In this document: positions 11,201 through 23,213 of the stretch, piece after piece
How positions within the stretch are numbered: the first letter of the stretch is position 1
Layout: every line of letters starts with the position of its first letter
NCBI GenBank assembly: GCA_016169945.1
Contig: JADLSH010000078.1
Span: 496,001 to 560,000 of the forward strand
Direction of reading: 5' to 3'
DNA: 64,000 nt
From: Trachythela sp. YZ-2020
Taxonomy: Eukaryota > Cnidaria > Anthozoa > Malacalcyonacea > Clavulariidae
Position numbers and translations under genes: made by a program
Notes under the pieces: generated by a model
Database searches by the model: none
What the model was told of the DNA's origin: nothing
What the model saw: the letters and a program-made list of their open reading frames with translations, nothing else

Positions 11201-14200
11201 ACTTCGTCTCGGTTTTTATTCACCGATATTCACCTCGCCTTCGGCGAATAATTGTTAAATATTACTTCAATTCCTACCCAAGGTGTCTTTGCAGTGTTGA
11301 GAATAATGAAGAATAGCATCACTTAAAACATCTATTCTATGTGATGGGCGCATTTCTTTTGTCATTTTGCCAAATCGACGAAGGTAGGACCACAAACGCT
11401 CAAGTTGCTCTCCATCTGTTAACCCAAAACCATTAACTCGTCTTGGACTATATTGAAGCTACGCAAAAAGCGAGAAGATTTAAGTCTATCACTCCATATA
11501 CTGTACGACATTAAATCAAGAATTCTTGAACGTTAAATTTTTACTTGCAACGCTGTTATAGCACACAAGTCACATAAGGGGCCGTTTTTTTTTCTATCTG
11601 CGGGGGGGGGGAGAGAATTATGAGGTGGGTCGTCCAAAAAAAGACGGCCTTAAAAGGGTGGTTTCCGCGGGAGCATGTCTCCGAATCCCTTACCTATGTA
11701 AGATTCAATAGAATGACTGTACGCAATCGGGATCAGCCTTGCAACTGCTGTCTAAATGTTATATGTATATACTTTGGAATTTTTAGAAGTTCGGGGGGAG
11801 GGTTATTTGAAAAAAATATCATTTAGGAGTGGATTTGGGCAACTGGGAAAAATTTATAAGTATGAGGGCCATGTTAAAGATTTTTATAAGAGGACATACT
11901 AAATTCCACCCCACCCCCCCCTCCCCATCAAAGATAAGAAATAAATGGCCCCTAATTATGTACCTGACAAGAGCCTTTGTGGCCATAAATATGAAAAGCA
12001 GGCACGGCCAGCGTGATTTTTTCAAACAAATTATCTTGTCCAGATGCCTATAAATTGATGCATATACAACGTATTGAATCGAGCTTGACAAAATTATACC
12101 AGCGTTTGACAAAATTATACGAAAAATAGGAAACCTATATACCCTCAAATGTCTTTTCAGCAAACAAGCAATGTCGTACATGATTTTCATTTCTATATTC
12201 TTCCCTTCGTTTTTACTAGCTATATTTTTAATAAGCCATACTGCATAACCAATTCTGAAATTTTGATGCAAAACACAGCATACTGTCAATTAAAAATATT
12301 ACAAAACATACATTTTAATATTTGTAGCAGCGGTGCAAGCAGACCAATTTGATGTTACCTTCTGCATACACTTATATCGGTTTTATATTGTGCATTACGT
12401 ATACCTTTCTCCATGCTTTAAGCTAAGAAACTGCTTAGGAAAACCATGTCTGCAAGCACTCCCAAACACTGCTGTTTCATCCAGTGCTTTATATTGACTC
12501 GCCGATCGTAAAATATCACCAGCTTTAAAATCACTGCATCCTATAACCAATTAAAACTTATTTGAACAGGGATTATGCGCTAAAAATTTCACGTTTCGCT
12601 CTTATCTTACTGCGCACACTTGCATTATGACAGTCTCCGGCAACGGTCAATCAATAAATATAGGTACAAACCTTTTGAAACGATTGTTTTCTTGGATAGT
12701 TGTCTATAAAATTGTCCACTTCTTTTTGGGAATTAAATATATTTTTACCATGCAACGGCTCCCTGACACTGCATCCAGCACTCTTCTTTCGAGGTAGACC
12801 GAACAGGGCATCAAAAGACTCGATGAGGACACCTTCGTCCTAAATGCAAACGGGTTTGAAAAGATTAAAAAACTTTTGAATTATACCCAGTTCTGTCCCT
12901 GCATTATTCATTTTTATCGAGTATTGGATGCGGATCGAGATATCATTGTAATGTACCACATGCGCTAAAGTGTATAATTAGCAAAAATGTCTCAATACTA
13001 AACAATATACATGACGTCTGTGCAAAAAGTGAAAAAAATGCATGGGGTTCTTGACTGTTCCAGAAATTCTGAAATTCTAAATTAACGTTTATATCCCATG
13101 TACACACTATGAAGTCCACATATAGTGGTTAAATCACTTTCTTTATACAATACGAATAAATGAACTTTTACACAAATTACGGAAATTTGGACTGCTTTCT
13201 TTTCAGTATACCTTTCCAAACGTGATAGGACGAGACTCTATAGTTACACGAGCCGCTGAGTAACGTATTAACTATACTTTACCATAGGACAAGCAGGACA
13301 AACATTGCCGTAATCCCGTTTTGGACAAATGGATTGTAGATTTCGCAGCCTGTGCTTGAAATACCTATATACAGTATATACAAATGCAATTGTGTAAATT
13401 TTATGATAAGTAAAGTTGAAAAGAACTCCGAGCCTCTGTGATAAAATTCTGTTCTTTGTTACTTTGACTTTGTATTACTGTGATGTGTCCTTTTGACTTT
13501 GTATCACCCTCTAATACAACATGTATCTGATCAACTATTCTTTTATCAAAACCTATATGCCTATAATGGTCGGACACTGCATGAGTATGGGAAATTTAAT
13601 GCCGTTATCGAGTCACATTGAATTTACCTGTACTCTTCACAGCAATCGATAATAATTGGATAAATGTTCTTTCTCTAAATAAACGAGATTTTGGCAGGAC
13701 TTTGTTACTGAAATATGTCTGATATTGTAAAGTTTAATCAGCACGACAATGACAGTGGTACTGCATATACTGCTATTTTTACTTACAACAACATACGCGG
13801 GTAGTTTATAATTTAATGCTTTGCAAAAGTCATTTAGGGAAACTTGACATTCCAACAGCATGGCCTCCATCCAATCTAATAGATCAAAGGCTAATGCATA
13901 TGATGGTTGTTTAGAGCTTGTAGGCCAAAGTCTTAATCTTGATAAGGTCACAGAAAATGGCTCACATTTACACGACACTATACCAACTTGATGTGGAATT
14001 CCTGAATAAAAAATACTAATCAAAATGTTGGGGTAAAAAATGAGCAGATACAATAATAACCAGAGACCCTCAGATGTTAGTTTATTTCAACTTGAAATAA
14101 CACATACATCTAGCTTTCAACACATATATACACAAAACTATGTGTTGAAAGCTAGATGTATGTGTTATTTCAAGTTGAAATAAAATAAATGAAATGAAAT

Positions 14201-16763
14201 CAAGTAATAATAATAAAAATAATAATAATTGTTCACAATAATAGTAAATCTTTTCTGTTGAAATACTGCAGATCAAGTGTGGAAAAAACATGTCTGTGCA
14301 TACTGTACTATAATCTATATATATCACATACTTGTGCCTTTATCAGGGCGATTCCGGCGATAACAGGGTGACAAAAAATGATATGTCCCTAGGGACAATA
14401 TCGTTTTTATTTCCCACTGCTTATCAAACTGATAAAGGCACTAGATGTGATAAACAGATTATCACAATCATGATCCCCCCTCCCCCCAACACCAAGCTCT
14501 AAACTAAAATAGTACATCAGGTTAATAGCGTAATGGCTGCTGTTTCGCCCTTATTGGGGCTCATCAGCACAGTGTAGCCAGCATCCCATAGCACATCCAG
14601 GTCAATTACTACTTTATAAGCTACAGTACACAATTATAATTATACAGTCACATACAGCACCGGTATTTAAACATCATGCAACTGAAGATAAATACTTTGA
14701 TAACCTAGTTAGCATTCAGGCAAAGGCTCTTTATTTCTTATCATTCTAGAAACAAAAGTTGTTGGTGGCAGATTAAGTATGGTAAACTTCTGTGTTATTA
14801 ATGAAATCCCAAATTGTACACTTGTATTTGCAGCACAATTCGTGAATATCTATTAAAAGTTGTTAAGTTGAAGCAAGTGACTGTATAACTATAATTGCTT
14901 AATATTAATTTTTAATGATATCTTGGTGAAGGCGAGTAGAAGTATCTACAGTAGGATGTGGCAACTGTGTACAGCATTCTCTTTTCACTCACCTGCCGAT
15001 ACAGTATGCACCAATAGCAAAAATTACAGTGGGCAACAGTGGGTTTATGTCTCTTAACCTTAATTGTTTGGTGGCTTAGCAGATCTACATGTAGCTTAGA
15101 AAAGTCATAAAACATTTTGACAGAGGTAAACTATACAGTTGGAGAATCATAAATTATGTTAATATATTCGTCCAATAATTCTATCTCAATTATGCTGTAG
15201 TACTCTCCTTGACAAGTGCAGTCTTCTGATATCACATTAGTAAAATTTAGCCTATATTATGCACATCATATTGCAAAAAGAGTAAATTATCATTGTCCAG
15301 AGTACATTAATTAACTCTGCTCTAACCTGTAATGTGCTCCTATATAATTTTACTGTAGTTCTCAATTGCAAGCAATATTATACTATATTGGTTTTGTACT
15401 AACTGGTAAAATTTTGCAACATATAATTCACTAAAAAGTTTACTCACCACTTTCACTAATAACAGTAATTGATTTTTTTTCCAACGTTTGGCATGCATGT
15501 AAAGGGCGAGGATTTAACAATGTACCAACAATCAGACTTGGTTGAAACATTCCATCCTGTTATAATGCAATTATTAAAGTTCATCACTAAGGTTCACACA
15601 AGGTAATTGTACATAGGCAGGGTATTTTAAGAAGAGAATACAGATATATAATAGTGAGGCACAATATTTTGGTATACTATACATTTCTAACAGTTAGTGC
15701 AAATGTAACATGGTAGCCTAAATATTACATATTATGTAATTGCTGAGCTGCACATAATCATTATGTATTTGACATAATAAAAATGATTGTCCTTATTGTG
15801 AGGTAATAAGAGATCTGAGTTCTTTGACGAGTTTTACACTTCACCCTGAAATCTCAGTTCACATGATTGCACTGAACTTCACAACAATGCTTTGGGAATT
15901 TTAATGTGATAACATATATATTTTTCTTTGCAGTGTGCTATCTATTATGCATACATTCTTAGGCAATTTGATATAAACTATAAGTCATGTCCTGGTACAA
16001 AACAGTAGCACCACACATGCCTGTGGAAAGAGAATGATAGAGGGTCACAGAAGCTGTTAAGTTGGGCCCCAAGTAATTAGGTTGAAGCTTTGCATCGCTT
16101 TCAATGATTTGAACATATGACTTTATGTGGGCCCAAGGGAGAATTTTCATACAAGCCTTGGCGCCTTACAAAATATCTCTGGCTTCTCTGCAATATGCTA
16201 TGCCAGCTGCGAAAGTGCATATTATATACTGTGAGAAAGTTACAATACAATGATACAACATTACAACTGAATTTACTTGCCTTCCACTCTTCTACCACAT
16301 GAAAGACATTCTTATTACTATGTACTGCACCCACACATGCTTCACAATAGAATACACCTGCTCCACATTTAAGGCAACGAAAGATTGCCTCAGATGTTGC
16401 GCATTTAGTGCACAGGCGACCATCTGGAATCCACTCAGACTCAACAACTGCCCGTAACATTGCGTCTCGGATGTTCTCCCAGCCTTGTGCGGATCGTTGT
16501 TGTTTTTTCCTGTACTGGCTGACTTCACCTTGATCATCCTCAGTGTCGTTCTCATCATCCCCTTCGTTTCCATCATTTCTATCCATTAATACAAGCGGTT
16601 GCATTGGCTCTATTAAATCTTCATCTTCACTGTCATTCCTTCGATCTGGCTCAACAACATCTGGCGTTGTAAGCGTAACTTTTCTTTTTGATGACGACGA
16701 ACTATCGAAAGACACGACTTCCATAGCCGGTAATCTTCGCTTCACATTACGTCGTCTGCCCAT
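8222..16763 (-). CDS. CxC2-KDZ transposase, sixteen exons
   Basis: KDZ (Kyakuja-Dileera-Zisupton) proteins are DDE-type DNA transposases, often with an N-terminal CxC2 cysteine cluster that probably binds DNA. Exons in transcript order: 16763-16281, 15556-15448, 14001-13787, 13674-13628, 13364-13283, 12839-12672, 12540-12405, 12254-12143, 12047-11964, 11458-11278, 10245-10156, 9819-9748, 9599-9506, 9288-9220, 9146-8959, 8817-8222. Total is about 910 residues. Exon 1 has an acidic, Ser-rich head and the first Cys pairs (CTKCATSEAIFRCLKCGAG). Exons 2-5 continue the cluster (CKCEPF; CPACP). The likely catalytic triad is D in FDALFGLPRKK (exon 6), D in YDIAC (exon 8) and E in GFGLTDGEQLERLW (exon 10); CRHGFP and HIYGHKGSCQ are also seen. 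The C-terminus is helical, then acidic. All junctions agree in phase except exon 6 to 7, which is one base out; a 24-nt stretch at 12634-12611 may belong there. Intron 1 appears to use a GC donor. No flanking TIRs were found, so it may be a host-fixed or immobile copy. Confidence 0.88.
10260..11277. other. Intron of the KDZ gene with palindromic repeat
   Basis: This intron holds open frames of no recognisable family and, at about 10964-11260, a nested palindromic repeat. Its outer arms read AATAATCACCTATGTAAT. Its inner part, 11126-11260, recurs at 47325-47458, with a self-complementary core of GGTGAATA and CGAAG-type steps. Confidence 0.7.
11578..11952. mobile_element. MITE with TAA target duplication
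   Basis: A 375-bp element with ends GGGGCC(G/A)TTT and inverted AAATGGCCCC, flanked by TAA on both sides; it contains long G and C runs. The 3-bp TWA duplication fits PIF/Harbinger-type elements (inference). A related truncated copy lies near 45190-45370. It sits in a KDZ intron 11 nt from a 5' splice site. Confidence 0.65.
13365..13627. other. KDZ intron, nothing recognised
   Basis: This short intron lies between two KDZ exons and is AT-rich. I see no coding signal or repeat structure in it. The same holds for the intron stretches 12840-13282 and 15557-16280, apart from open frames that are antisense or intronic by-products. Confidence 0.5.
14082..14182. repeat. Near-perfect hairpin in a KDZ intron
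   Basis: Arms of about 42 nt (TTATTTCAACTTGAAATAAC... and its complement) enclose a short AT loop. The arms also contain a short internal palindrome, TTTCAACTTGAAA. It is probably a small fold-back element. Confidence 0.8.
14325..14452. repeat. Palindromic MITE-like element
   Basis: Outer arms TATCACATACTTGTGCCTTTATCAG and its imperfect inverse surround a second palindrome centred on TCCCTAGGGA. No coding content is seen. It lies in intron 2 of the KDZ gene. Confidence 0.65.
14535..14573 (-). ncRNA. Degenerate hammerhead-ribozyme-like motif
   Basis: On the minus strand the core CTGATGA (14567-14561) is followed by a stem-loop GCCC-CAATAA-GGGC and then GAAAC, which is the conserved hammerhead core. 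The expected stem III closing pair and GUC cleavage triplet are altered: the sequence is GAAACAGCAGCC where a GUC would be needed. Stem I pairing is weak. It is probably a decayed copy; such motifs are known from Penelope-like retroelements, but no reverse transcriptase is seen nearby. Confidence 0.45.
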
Positions 16764-17376
16764 CCTGTGACCTTATATATTTATTGATGTATAGAATAGG
16801 TAGCCAGGATTAAATGAAATTTCACAAATCTTAAAACAATATCAGCACAACACTTTACCGTTCAACTCGTTAATAATCTAGATGAAGACTACAATTCTCC
16901 ACTCATATGCAGCCGCCATGTTTATACTTTTATCGGCCACCAAATCTAGGACTGGTACGAGTGGCATGTTTAGTAACGAGATTGGCTGAGATTAGTCACC
17001 TGCCTACTATAAGGACTGCGCCGGAAACTAATCTGATAGTTATTATAATAGGTAGATTCTGGCGAAACGGGTGGCCATGTGGTATTGCCTTTGTATATTG
17101 CTCCATATACATTATATAAATCCAGTATAGATATAGATAATATTAAACTAATATTAGTCCACCGATTCGCCTGGGTATTAAACTTGGTTCGCTGTAAATC
17201 TTATCTATAAAGTATATTATTATAAAGCGTCGAGTCTAAGTCTTGACCGCAATATTATGTAAATCAGTTCACCTCATCACCTACGCGGGTCAATACTTTG
17301 CGCACAAATAAACAGTATAGGAGAATGTATTAATAATGTATAGGAGTCAAATTTAATCAATATATAATATATTTAC

Positions 17377-17615
17377 CTTAGGGCCGTACAACAGTTGCTC
17401 TTTCGATCTGGAACGTACTTCGGGATGTACGATTCGGCACCAAAATTTCTCCCAAGGCAAAAGCTTGTGTTGTTGATGGCGCTCACTAGCTCTTCAACAG
17501 AACTCTTCGGTGAAGCGTCTATTCGCTTCTTTAGATCAACTTCAATATCTTGAAGATATCGCCGATCGTTTTTCGCAAACGCGGACTGTACGGTCTCGTA
17601 AATACTAGCAGACAT
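17377..17615 (-). CDS. Candidate first coding exon (79 residues)
   Basis: An open frame starts with ATG at 17615 (MSASIYETVQSAFAKNDRRY), is rich in charged helical residues, and ends CCTALR at a good donor (AAG|GTAAAT). It leaves two bases. An acceptor-like CAG lies directly before the KDZ start codon (16764), and joining there gives AGG followed by the KDZ Met in frame. It could therefore be a 5' exon of the KDZ gene or the first exon of a separate minus-strand gene. I do not recognise the sequence. Confidence 0.45.
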
Positions 17616-17699
17616 TGGGATTTCTGGCTGTGCTACTTTTAACCTTTGTGGGCAAAGCTGCTATCAGAAAGGCCTTCTATAGATCTATAAATATATTCA

Positions 17700-18140
17700 G
17701 GCTGACCAGGCTGACTCGCTCTGATCGTAATGCCAATATGACAATAATACGTTTTCCTCGTGCAAATGTTATCTATAATTTAAGTTTGGGAACAGCCCAA
17801 TTTTGCTCGAATGAAATGTTTTCCCCATCACTCATGTTAACGTGTTATTCATGAATCATGGGATATTTGAGGACCAATATGGCATTAATATGTTTTCCTC
17901 ATGTGGAAGTTATCAAAAGTTTATGTTTGAAAACCAACCGTGTTGCTCGCACGAGTGATGAGATGTTTTCGTTGACCTTGTTTTCCCACGACATGTTGTC
18001 ATGTATTCATGGGATGTTTGAGTGCCAATATGGCAATAACTATGTTTTCCTCAGGCGAATGTTTACTTACCGAAACTGACAAATGTTTAAGTTTGAATGC
18101 ACGGGAATGGCAATAATGTACGTTTTCCTCATCACTCATG
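17700..18140. repeat. Degenerate tandem repeat, about 150-bp unit
   Basis: Three diverged copies share the order GCCAATATGGCAATAA, ATGTTTTCCTC, AAGTTTATGTTTGAAA, GCTCG and ATGTTTTC. The open frames here (17615-17854 and 17858-18079) follow the repeat period and are not convincing genes. Confidence 0.6.
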
Positions 18141-20900
18141 CCTTTGCGAAAATTTCCAAGAGTTTACGCTTGTATTAAAGTGATGTGTCTTGCTCACATT
18201 AAAATTTTCTCTGTTTCCCTATGTTGTTGCATGGGGTGTTAGAGATTTCTGTTGACTCAGTTCATTCTATAAATGTGTATGCAGAGTCTTATTCTTATGC
18301 AGAGTCTTAGTCTTGCTTCATATTTTGTTCGATTGTTTGTTTATGACTGACTGATGTTGAGGGGATATTTTTCTAGCATACTGCTACGTTTTATCGGTCT
18401 GTATATTTGTTGCCTCGTTTTGAACATGAGATGTATTATGTATTGCATCTCGTGTTTTAACTTGATTTGCTGCGACTTACCGCGACGTATTCGCTCAGTT
18501 TCATAGTTTCTACACGAGAAGTATATGTAATATCTAATAGATCTAGCTATAGTTTGCCCCATATTGCTTATTATTTACACGAGGCGTTATCGTTTTGTAT
18601 TTCAAGTCTTTATACTTTACCTGTTTAAGCTGTTTGTTCGCCGCCTGGTAGCATGAGTCCTGATCTCGCGGTTCTTATTATAGTCCTGTATTTACCTAGC
18701 GTGTTTCAGTTTTGTTTTGGAAAAGTCTTTGGTACACGAGAAGTTTATCATATTATGAAGAAGTCTATCATTGTATTATGAGGACATTAATACGAATAAC
18801 GCTTTACTCTCGTTATCATTTTGCCCTTATTTTCTTTTGCAGCAATCGAAATTGTATTAGCTCAAGGGGATCTCTCTTTCTTTGACCATGGCTGTGCTTG
18901 GAGGAGTTTCTTATGACTCGTTCGGATTACCGATCGCCAGGGCCACCATCCCCGGTGATGACTTATTTTTAAGTCATTGTTTCCACATTCAGTGATTGGT
19001 TTTGATTAACCGGGGATGGGTCCCTAAACCCTTCGCTTTAGCTTATATTTAGGTTTCTTATGGTTCTTGCAGCTAAAGTGACATCCATATAAATATGCTT
19101 TAAACTATAAATTACTAAATATCAAAACCCCAATGACTCAGTAGTTCTAATATGCATATATCTCATTTATGCAGCATATCCTATTGCTGCCCATATATAT
19201 TTCAATGTATTATGTTATTCATATACGCGTTCGTTCCTGTACAAGGTGCAATGGGCGTGCTTTCTATAACTGTAAGATCTAATGGAATGCCTTTGATGCT
19301 TTTTATACGTATGTTATTGCACTTACAGACCGACAGCCAGATGACTCAGCTCCAAAAGGATATTGAGGTGCCAGAAGCCGTTAATTCATCAAAATATATC
19401 GAGTTGCAACTGCCATCTCTTTCTGCGTTCGCCCTATGTTCTATCTTCTATAAAAAAATTGCTGGTCATGTTACATTGCTGTATGAATGAATATATAGAT
19501 TACCCTTCTCTCCATTCTCGTTTCTGGAATTATCCACTTTTCCTATAAACCTCATTCCCCACCATAGGGTAACAGTCTTGAACAGGAGTCTGATTCCTGC
19601 TCGGATTACCGGGGCTCAAAGCTGTCACCTCCTGGGTCCCACATTCCTAACTCTACCTTTCGCCCACCCTTTCTGTTACAATATTTTCATCTTCTACTTG
19701 AACTGTCAAGAAACTTTTGATTTCACTTATCTGGATTGAGAATTCTCGGTAGCCGTCCATCTGGTCCAGGATGTCACCAGAACGTAACCACATTTGGAGA
19801 ATCATGGTTGACGGGACTCAGGGGGTGGCAGCCAATAATACGCTCTTTCTGTTGCCTGGTGGTTGAGATCTGTAGTAATTTGTACTACTTTTGCATAATA
19901 TATTTCCAACCAATCATTCAGCCCTTGTAAACTCTGTGGTTGTTTCAAGATCTATTCGACTTGTTTCCCCCAAAATCTCGTTGTATCAGTGAACTTGTGA
20001 TCAATCAAAGACTATGCTAACTCCACCAGCGTTTTTATCCTCCTAGGCACACAAAGTTTACCCGCCTTCTATTCTTGCGGTATGGAAAATAAACGTTTTT
20101 GATGCTCGTCCGAAATATTGATGACCGTGCGTCTTCAAGCCTACTCTAAATGCCTCGTTTAATTCGGTGACAATACAGCTGAAACACCAGATGCTTGCGA
20201 ATCATGGGTTTAGTTCAGAAAAACATTGGGAGGAAATCTTCGTAGTGAAGCCACCAATCTTTGGTAAATTGGTAACTGCCTTTCCTTTGACATTGAGTGT
20301 ATTGCAAGTTATATCTCTGCTGATTTTCCTTTGCCAAACATTCGCGTGTTTCAGTTTTTTGATCGTTTGAGGTTTGGAGGTTTGGAGGAGGTTTGGATAC
20401 CGGATCGTTCGGTGCCGTACGTGCAATACTTAATGGATGTGGCCGCCATATCTTCCATACCTCATACCTAGTGCGTATAAGAGAAACCAACATGAATATA
20501 TTAAGTCAGTTTGCTCAAGCTGGCTGACTCCAGCCGCATGTCTGGTAGCAATGCTTCATAATATTTACGCCGAGTGGTCACTGGTCGCGCTCCCATCCCG
20601 CCCTTCCCATTTTTGCACCATTTCGCATTTACCTCTAGCAGTGGCCACCATATCTTCCATATGTCAAAGGAGCACAGGGAAGACCGGTGTAAATAGAATA
20701 CTATTCTGCTGGAATCTGGTAGTGGAAATACCTACAAATTAATGAAAGATATCCTATTAAATTAAGTAGGGTTAACCATATTTACCAGGTACGCGACTTT
20801 CATTTATGTTGATTTCCCCCTATTTACATTTCAATTTCAGACAAACACCTTAGCTATTCATTTGTAGTAACTGTACATATAAATAGTGCGGATTTTTCTT
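18141..20900. other. Intergenic, no supported gene
   Basis: Several short open frames occur (for example 19152-19490 and 20437-20742) but none shows a recognisable domain or well-placed splice sites. Two stretches share GTTTGGAGG or CCGCCATATCTTCCATA words, which suggests old duplicated sequence. I see no repeat with clear ends. Confidence 0.4.
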
Positions 20901-20911
20901 TATCGATATAA

Positions 20912-21060
20912 AGCCCCGTACAGACGAGCAAGTTTTCCTTGACAAGTTCCTTGATGAGTTTACTTGTTCGTGTGTAAGGGAAACAAGTTTTTTTCGATCA
21001 ATTTTTCCTTGACAAATTTTACAAGCCCGTGTAATAACGACACAAGTGAATATTTCATGT
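20912..21060. mobile_element. MITE fragment, CCCCGTACAGACG family
   Basis: Begins AGCCCCGTACAGACGAGCAA directly after TAA and continues with TTTTCCTTGACAAG. The same start recurs at 35166, where a full element with both ends is present. Here the right end is missing. Confidence 0.6.
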
Positions 21061-21214
21061 TTTATATACTAGCAATAGCAACACCGCGGAAAACGTCTGC
21101 GCATGCGCGCGAAATAAAAAATGGCGAGAAACAAAAACATGGCCATGCACACGTTCAAAATAAGTGAAACAAACATTTTATACCACATACTTCGTATATA
21201 TGCTATATTTCGTA

Positions 21215-23213
21215 TAGATTAAATAAAGTAAATATAGAACTAAGAAATGCCAAAAGAGATTATTATTCCTCGAAAATAGCTGGTCAAAAATTCAATCCCA
21301 AAAAAGCTTGGAAAAGTATAAACAACCTACTAGGTAGACAACACAAACCAACAGTGGTAAATGAGATTAATCTAGGTGGAAAAATTTGACAAGTCCAAAA
21401 GATATTGCAGAAGGCTTTAATGATTATTTTTCAAATATTGGCCCTGATTTAGCTAGAAAAATTGATACTTCAAAATATAATTTTGAAACGTAAATTAAAA
21501 ATGCTAAATCGGAATTTGCTGCATTCCAGCCTGTTACTGTCAGTAATGTCTATCGTCTTTTGCATGGGCTTTCTAGCAATAAAGCTACTGGCATTGACAA
21601 GATTTCTTGTAAAATTATTAAAATAGCAGCACCTGCCATTTCAGACTCACTGACGCTTATTTTTAATCAGGCTATTACTCTATCTTCTTTTCCTGATGAA
21701 TGGAAAGTGGCTAGAGTGTTACCCCTGTATAAAAATGGCCAACGAAACATTCCAGGAAACTACAGACCAATTTCGGTTCTACCGGCCATTAGCAAAATTA
21801 TGGAACGAATTCTATATGATCAACTGTACAACTACTTAACAAAATTTAAACTTCTTAGTGATTCTCAATTTGGTTTTCGAAAATTTCACTCCACAGCTAC
21901 TGCATTACTGGACTGTACCAATGATTGGTATGTGAATCTAGACAGGAAAATGTTTAACCTAGTAGTTTTAATTGATTTGAAAAAAGCATTTGATACTGTT
22001 GATCATCAAATTCTATTGAGGAAGTTAGAGCTCTATGGAATAAAAGGACAAGCTCAAACTTTGCTCAAATCTTATCTCACAAACCGAAATCAGAAATGTC
22101 AAATAAAAAAATCCTTTTCATCAGAGCGACTGATTAAATGTGGCGTACCACAAGGCTCTATTTTAGGGCCACTATTCTTTCTGTTATATATTAATGATTT
22201 ACCTCCATGTTTAAATAAAACAAAACCTCGGTTATTTGCTGACGACACAAATCTGACAGCTTCAGGAGATTCTATAACTGACCTTGAGGCTGCAGTAAAT
22301 TCTGATTTAGAAAACCTCAGAAAATGGTTAATCGCCAATAAACTTAGTCAGACTGTCTTAATGTAGCTAAGACTGAGTTTATGTTAATAGGTTCAAAACC
22401 AATGATAAAAAATGTTTCTGATTCTCATCCGAATGTTTTCATTGCCAATAAACAAATTAAACAAGTTTACGAATGTAAAACTCTTGGAGTAATTGTTGAC
22501 CAGTATATATCTTGGAAAAGTAATACTAATAATATTTGCAAAAAAATAACAGCATCATTCTCTGTTCTCCGTCGTGTCAAACCTTTTGTTGACAAAGATA
22601 CACTCATTCCCATATATAACGCTATTGTTCGCCCATACTTTGATTACTGTTGTGAAGTATGGGATGTGTTTGGTGCAACACAATCAAAAGGACTCCAAAA
22701 ACTGCAAAATAGAGCTGCTAGGATTATAATGAACATGAGCAATGACGTAAATCATTCTACTGCTTTACATGCATTGGGTTGGGAGCCACTCGAAACAGAA
22801 AGGAAGAAAGCTAAAACAAAAATGATGTATAAACTATTAAATAATATCGGTCCCAAATCACTCACTAATCTTTTTTCATACAAAAATGAGAAAATCAACT
22901 ACAACCTTCGGGACATTTCAAGTGGTCTTATTTACCAAAACCACGTACTAACAATATGAAAAATAGTTTTATGTATGACGGAGCACACCTTTGGAATTCC
23001 ATTCCCAAAGCAATTAGGGAGAACAGATCTCTTTCTTCCTTTCAAAATAAAATCGCTGCTCACATAAATGAGTACAAAGTAAATTGATTACCTGTAAATA
23101 GCTCTTAATTGTAACATTTTTTATTTTTTGCACACGCCCCTCGTGGAAATCAGCTTCGGTTGACGAGGTCAGCGTGTATAAATAAAGTTTTCTATCTATC
23201 TATCTATTTATAT
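21215..23213 (+). pseudogene. CR1/L2-type LINE, 5' truncated, with frameshifts
   Basis: The reverse transcriptase of a non-LTR retrotransposon. The main frame 21560-22366 contains YRPISVLPAISKIMER, DLKKAFDTVDH (catalytic D), GVPQGSILGPLFFLLYINDL and LFADDTN (the ADD catalytic box). A frameshift near 22350 moves the reading to a second frame ending at 22959 (LGVIVDQYISWKSN; YFDYCCEVWD), and another near 22933 moves it to a final frame ending AHLWNSIPKAIREN and a stop near 23085. Stops also occur upstream of 21560, where the inter-domain region is readable from about 21215. The endonuclease and ORF1 are missing. The tail is AATAAAG followed by (TCTA)n. This copy is dead. Confidence 0.92.

Noticed and set aside
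11819..12289. A single 156-codon minus-strand gene
   Set aside because: Only the part 12254-12143 (YDIAC) is exon; the rest is read-through into intron and MITE.
16117..16770. Plus-strand and second-frame open frames over KDZ exon 1
   Set aside because: They are shadows of the minus-strand exon, whose CxC2 motif and splice sites are clear.
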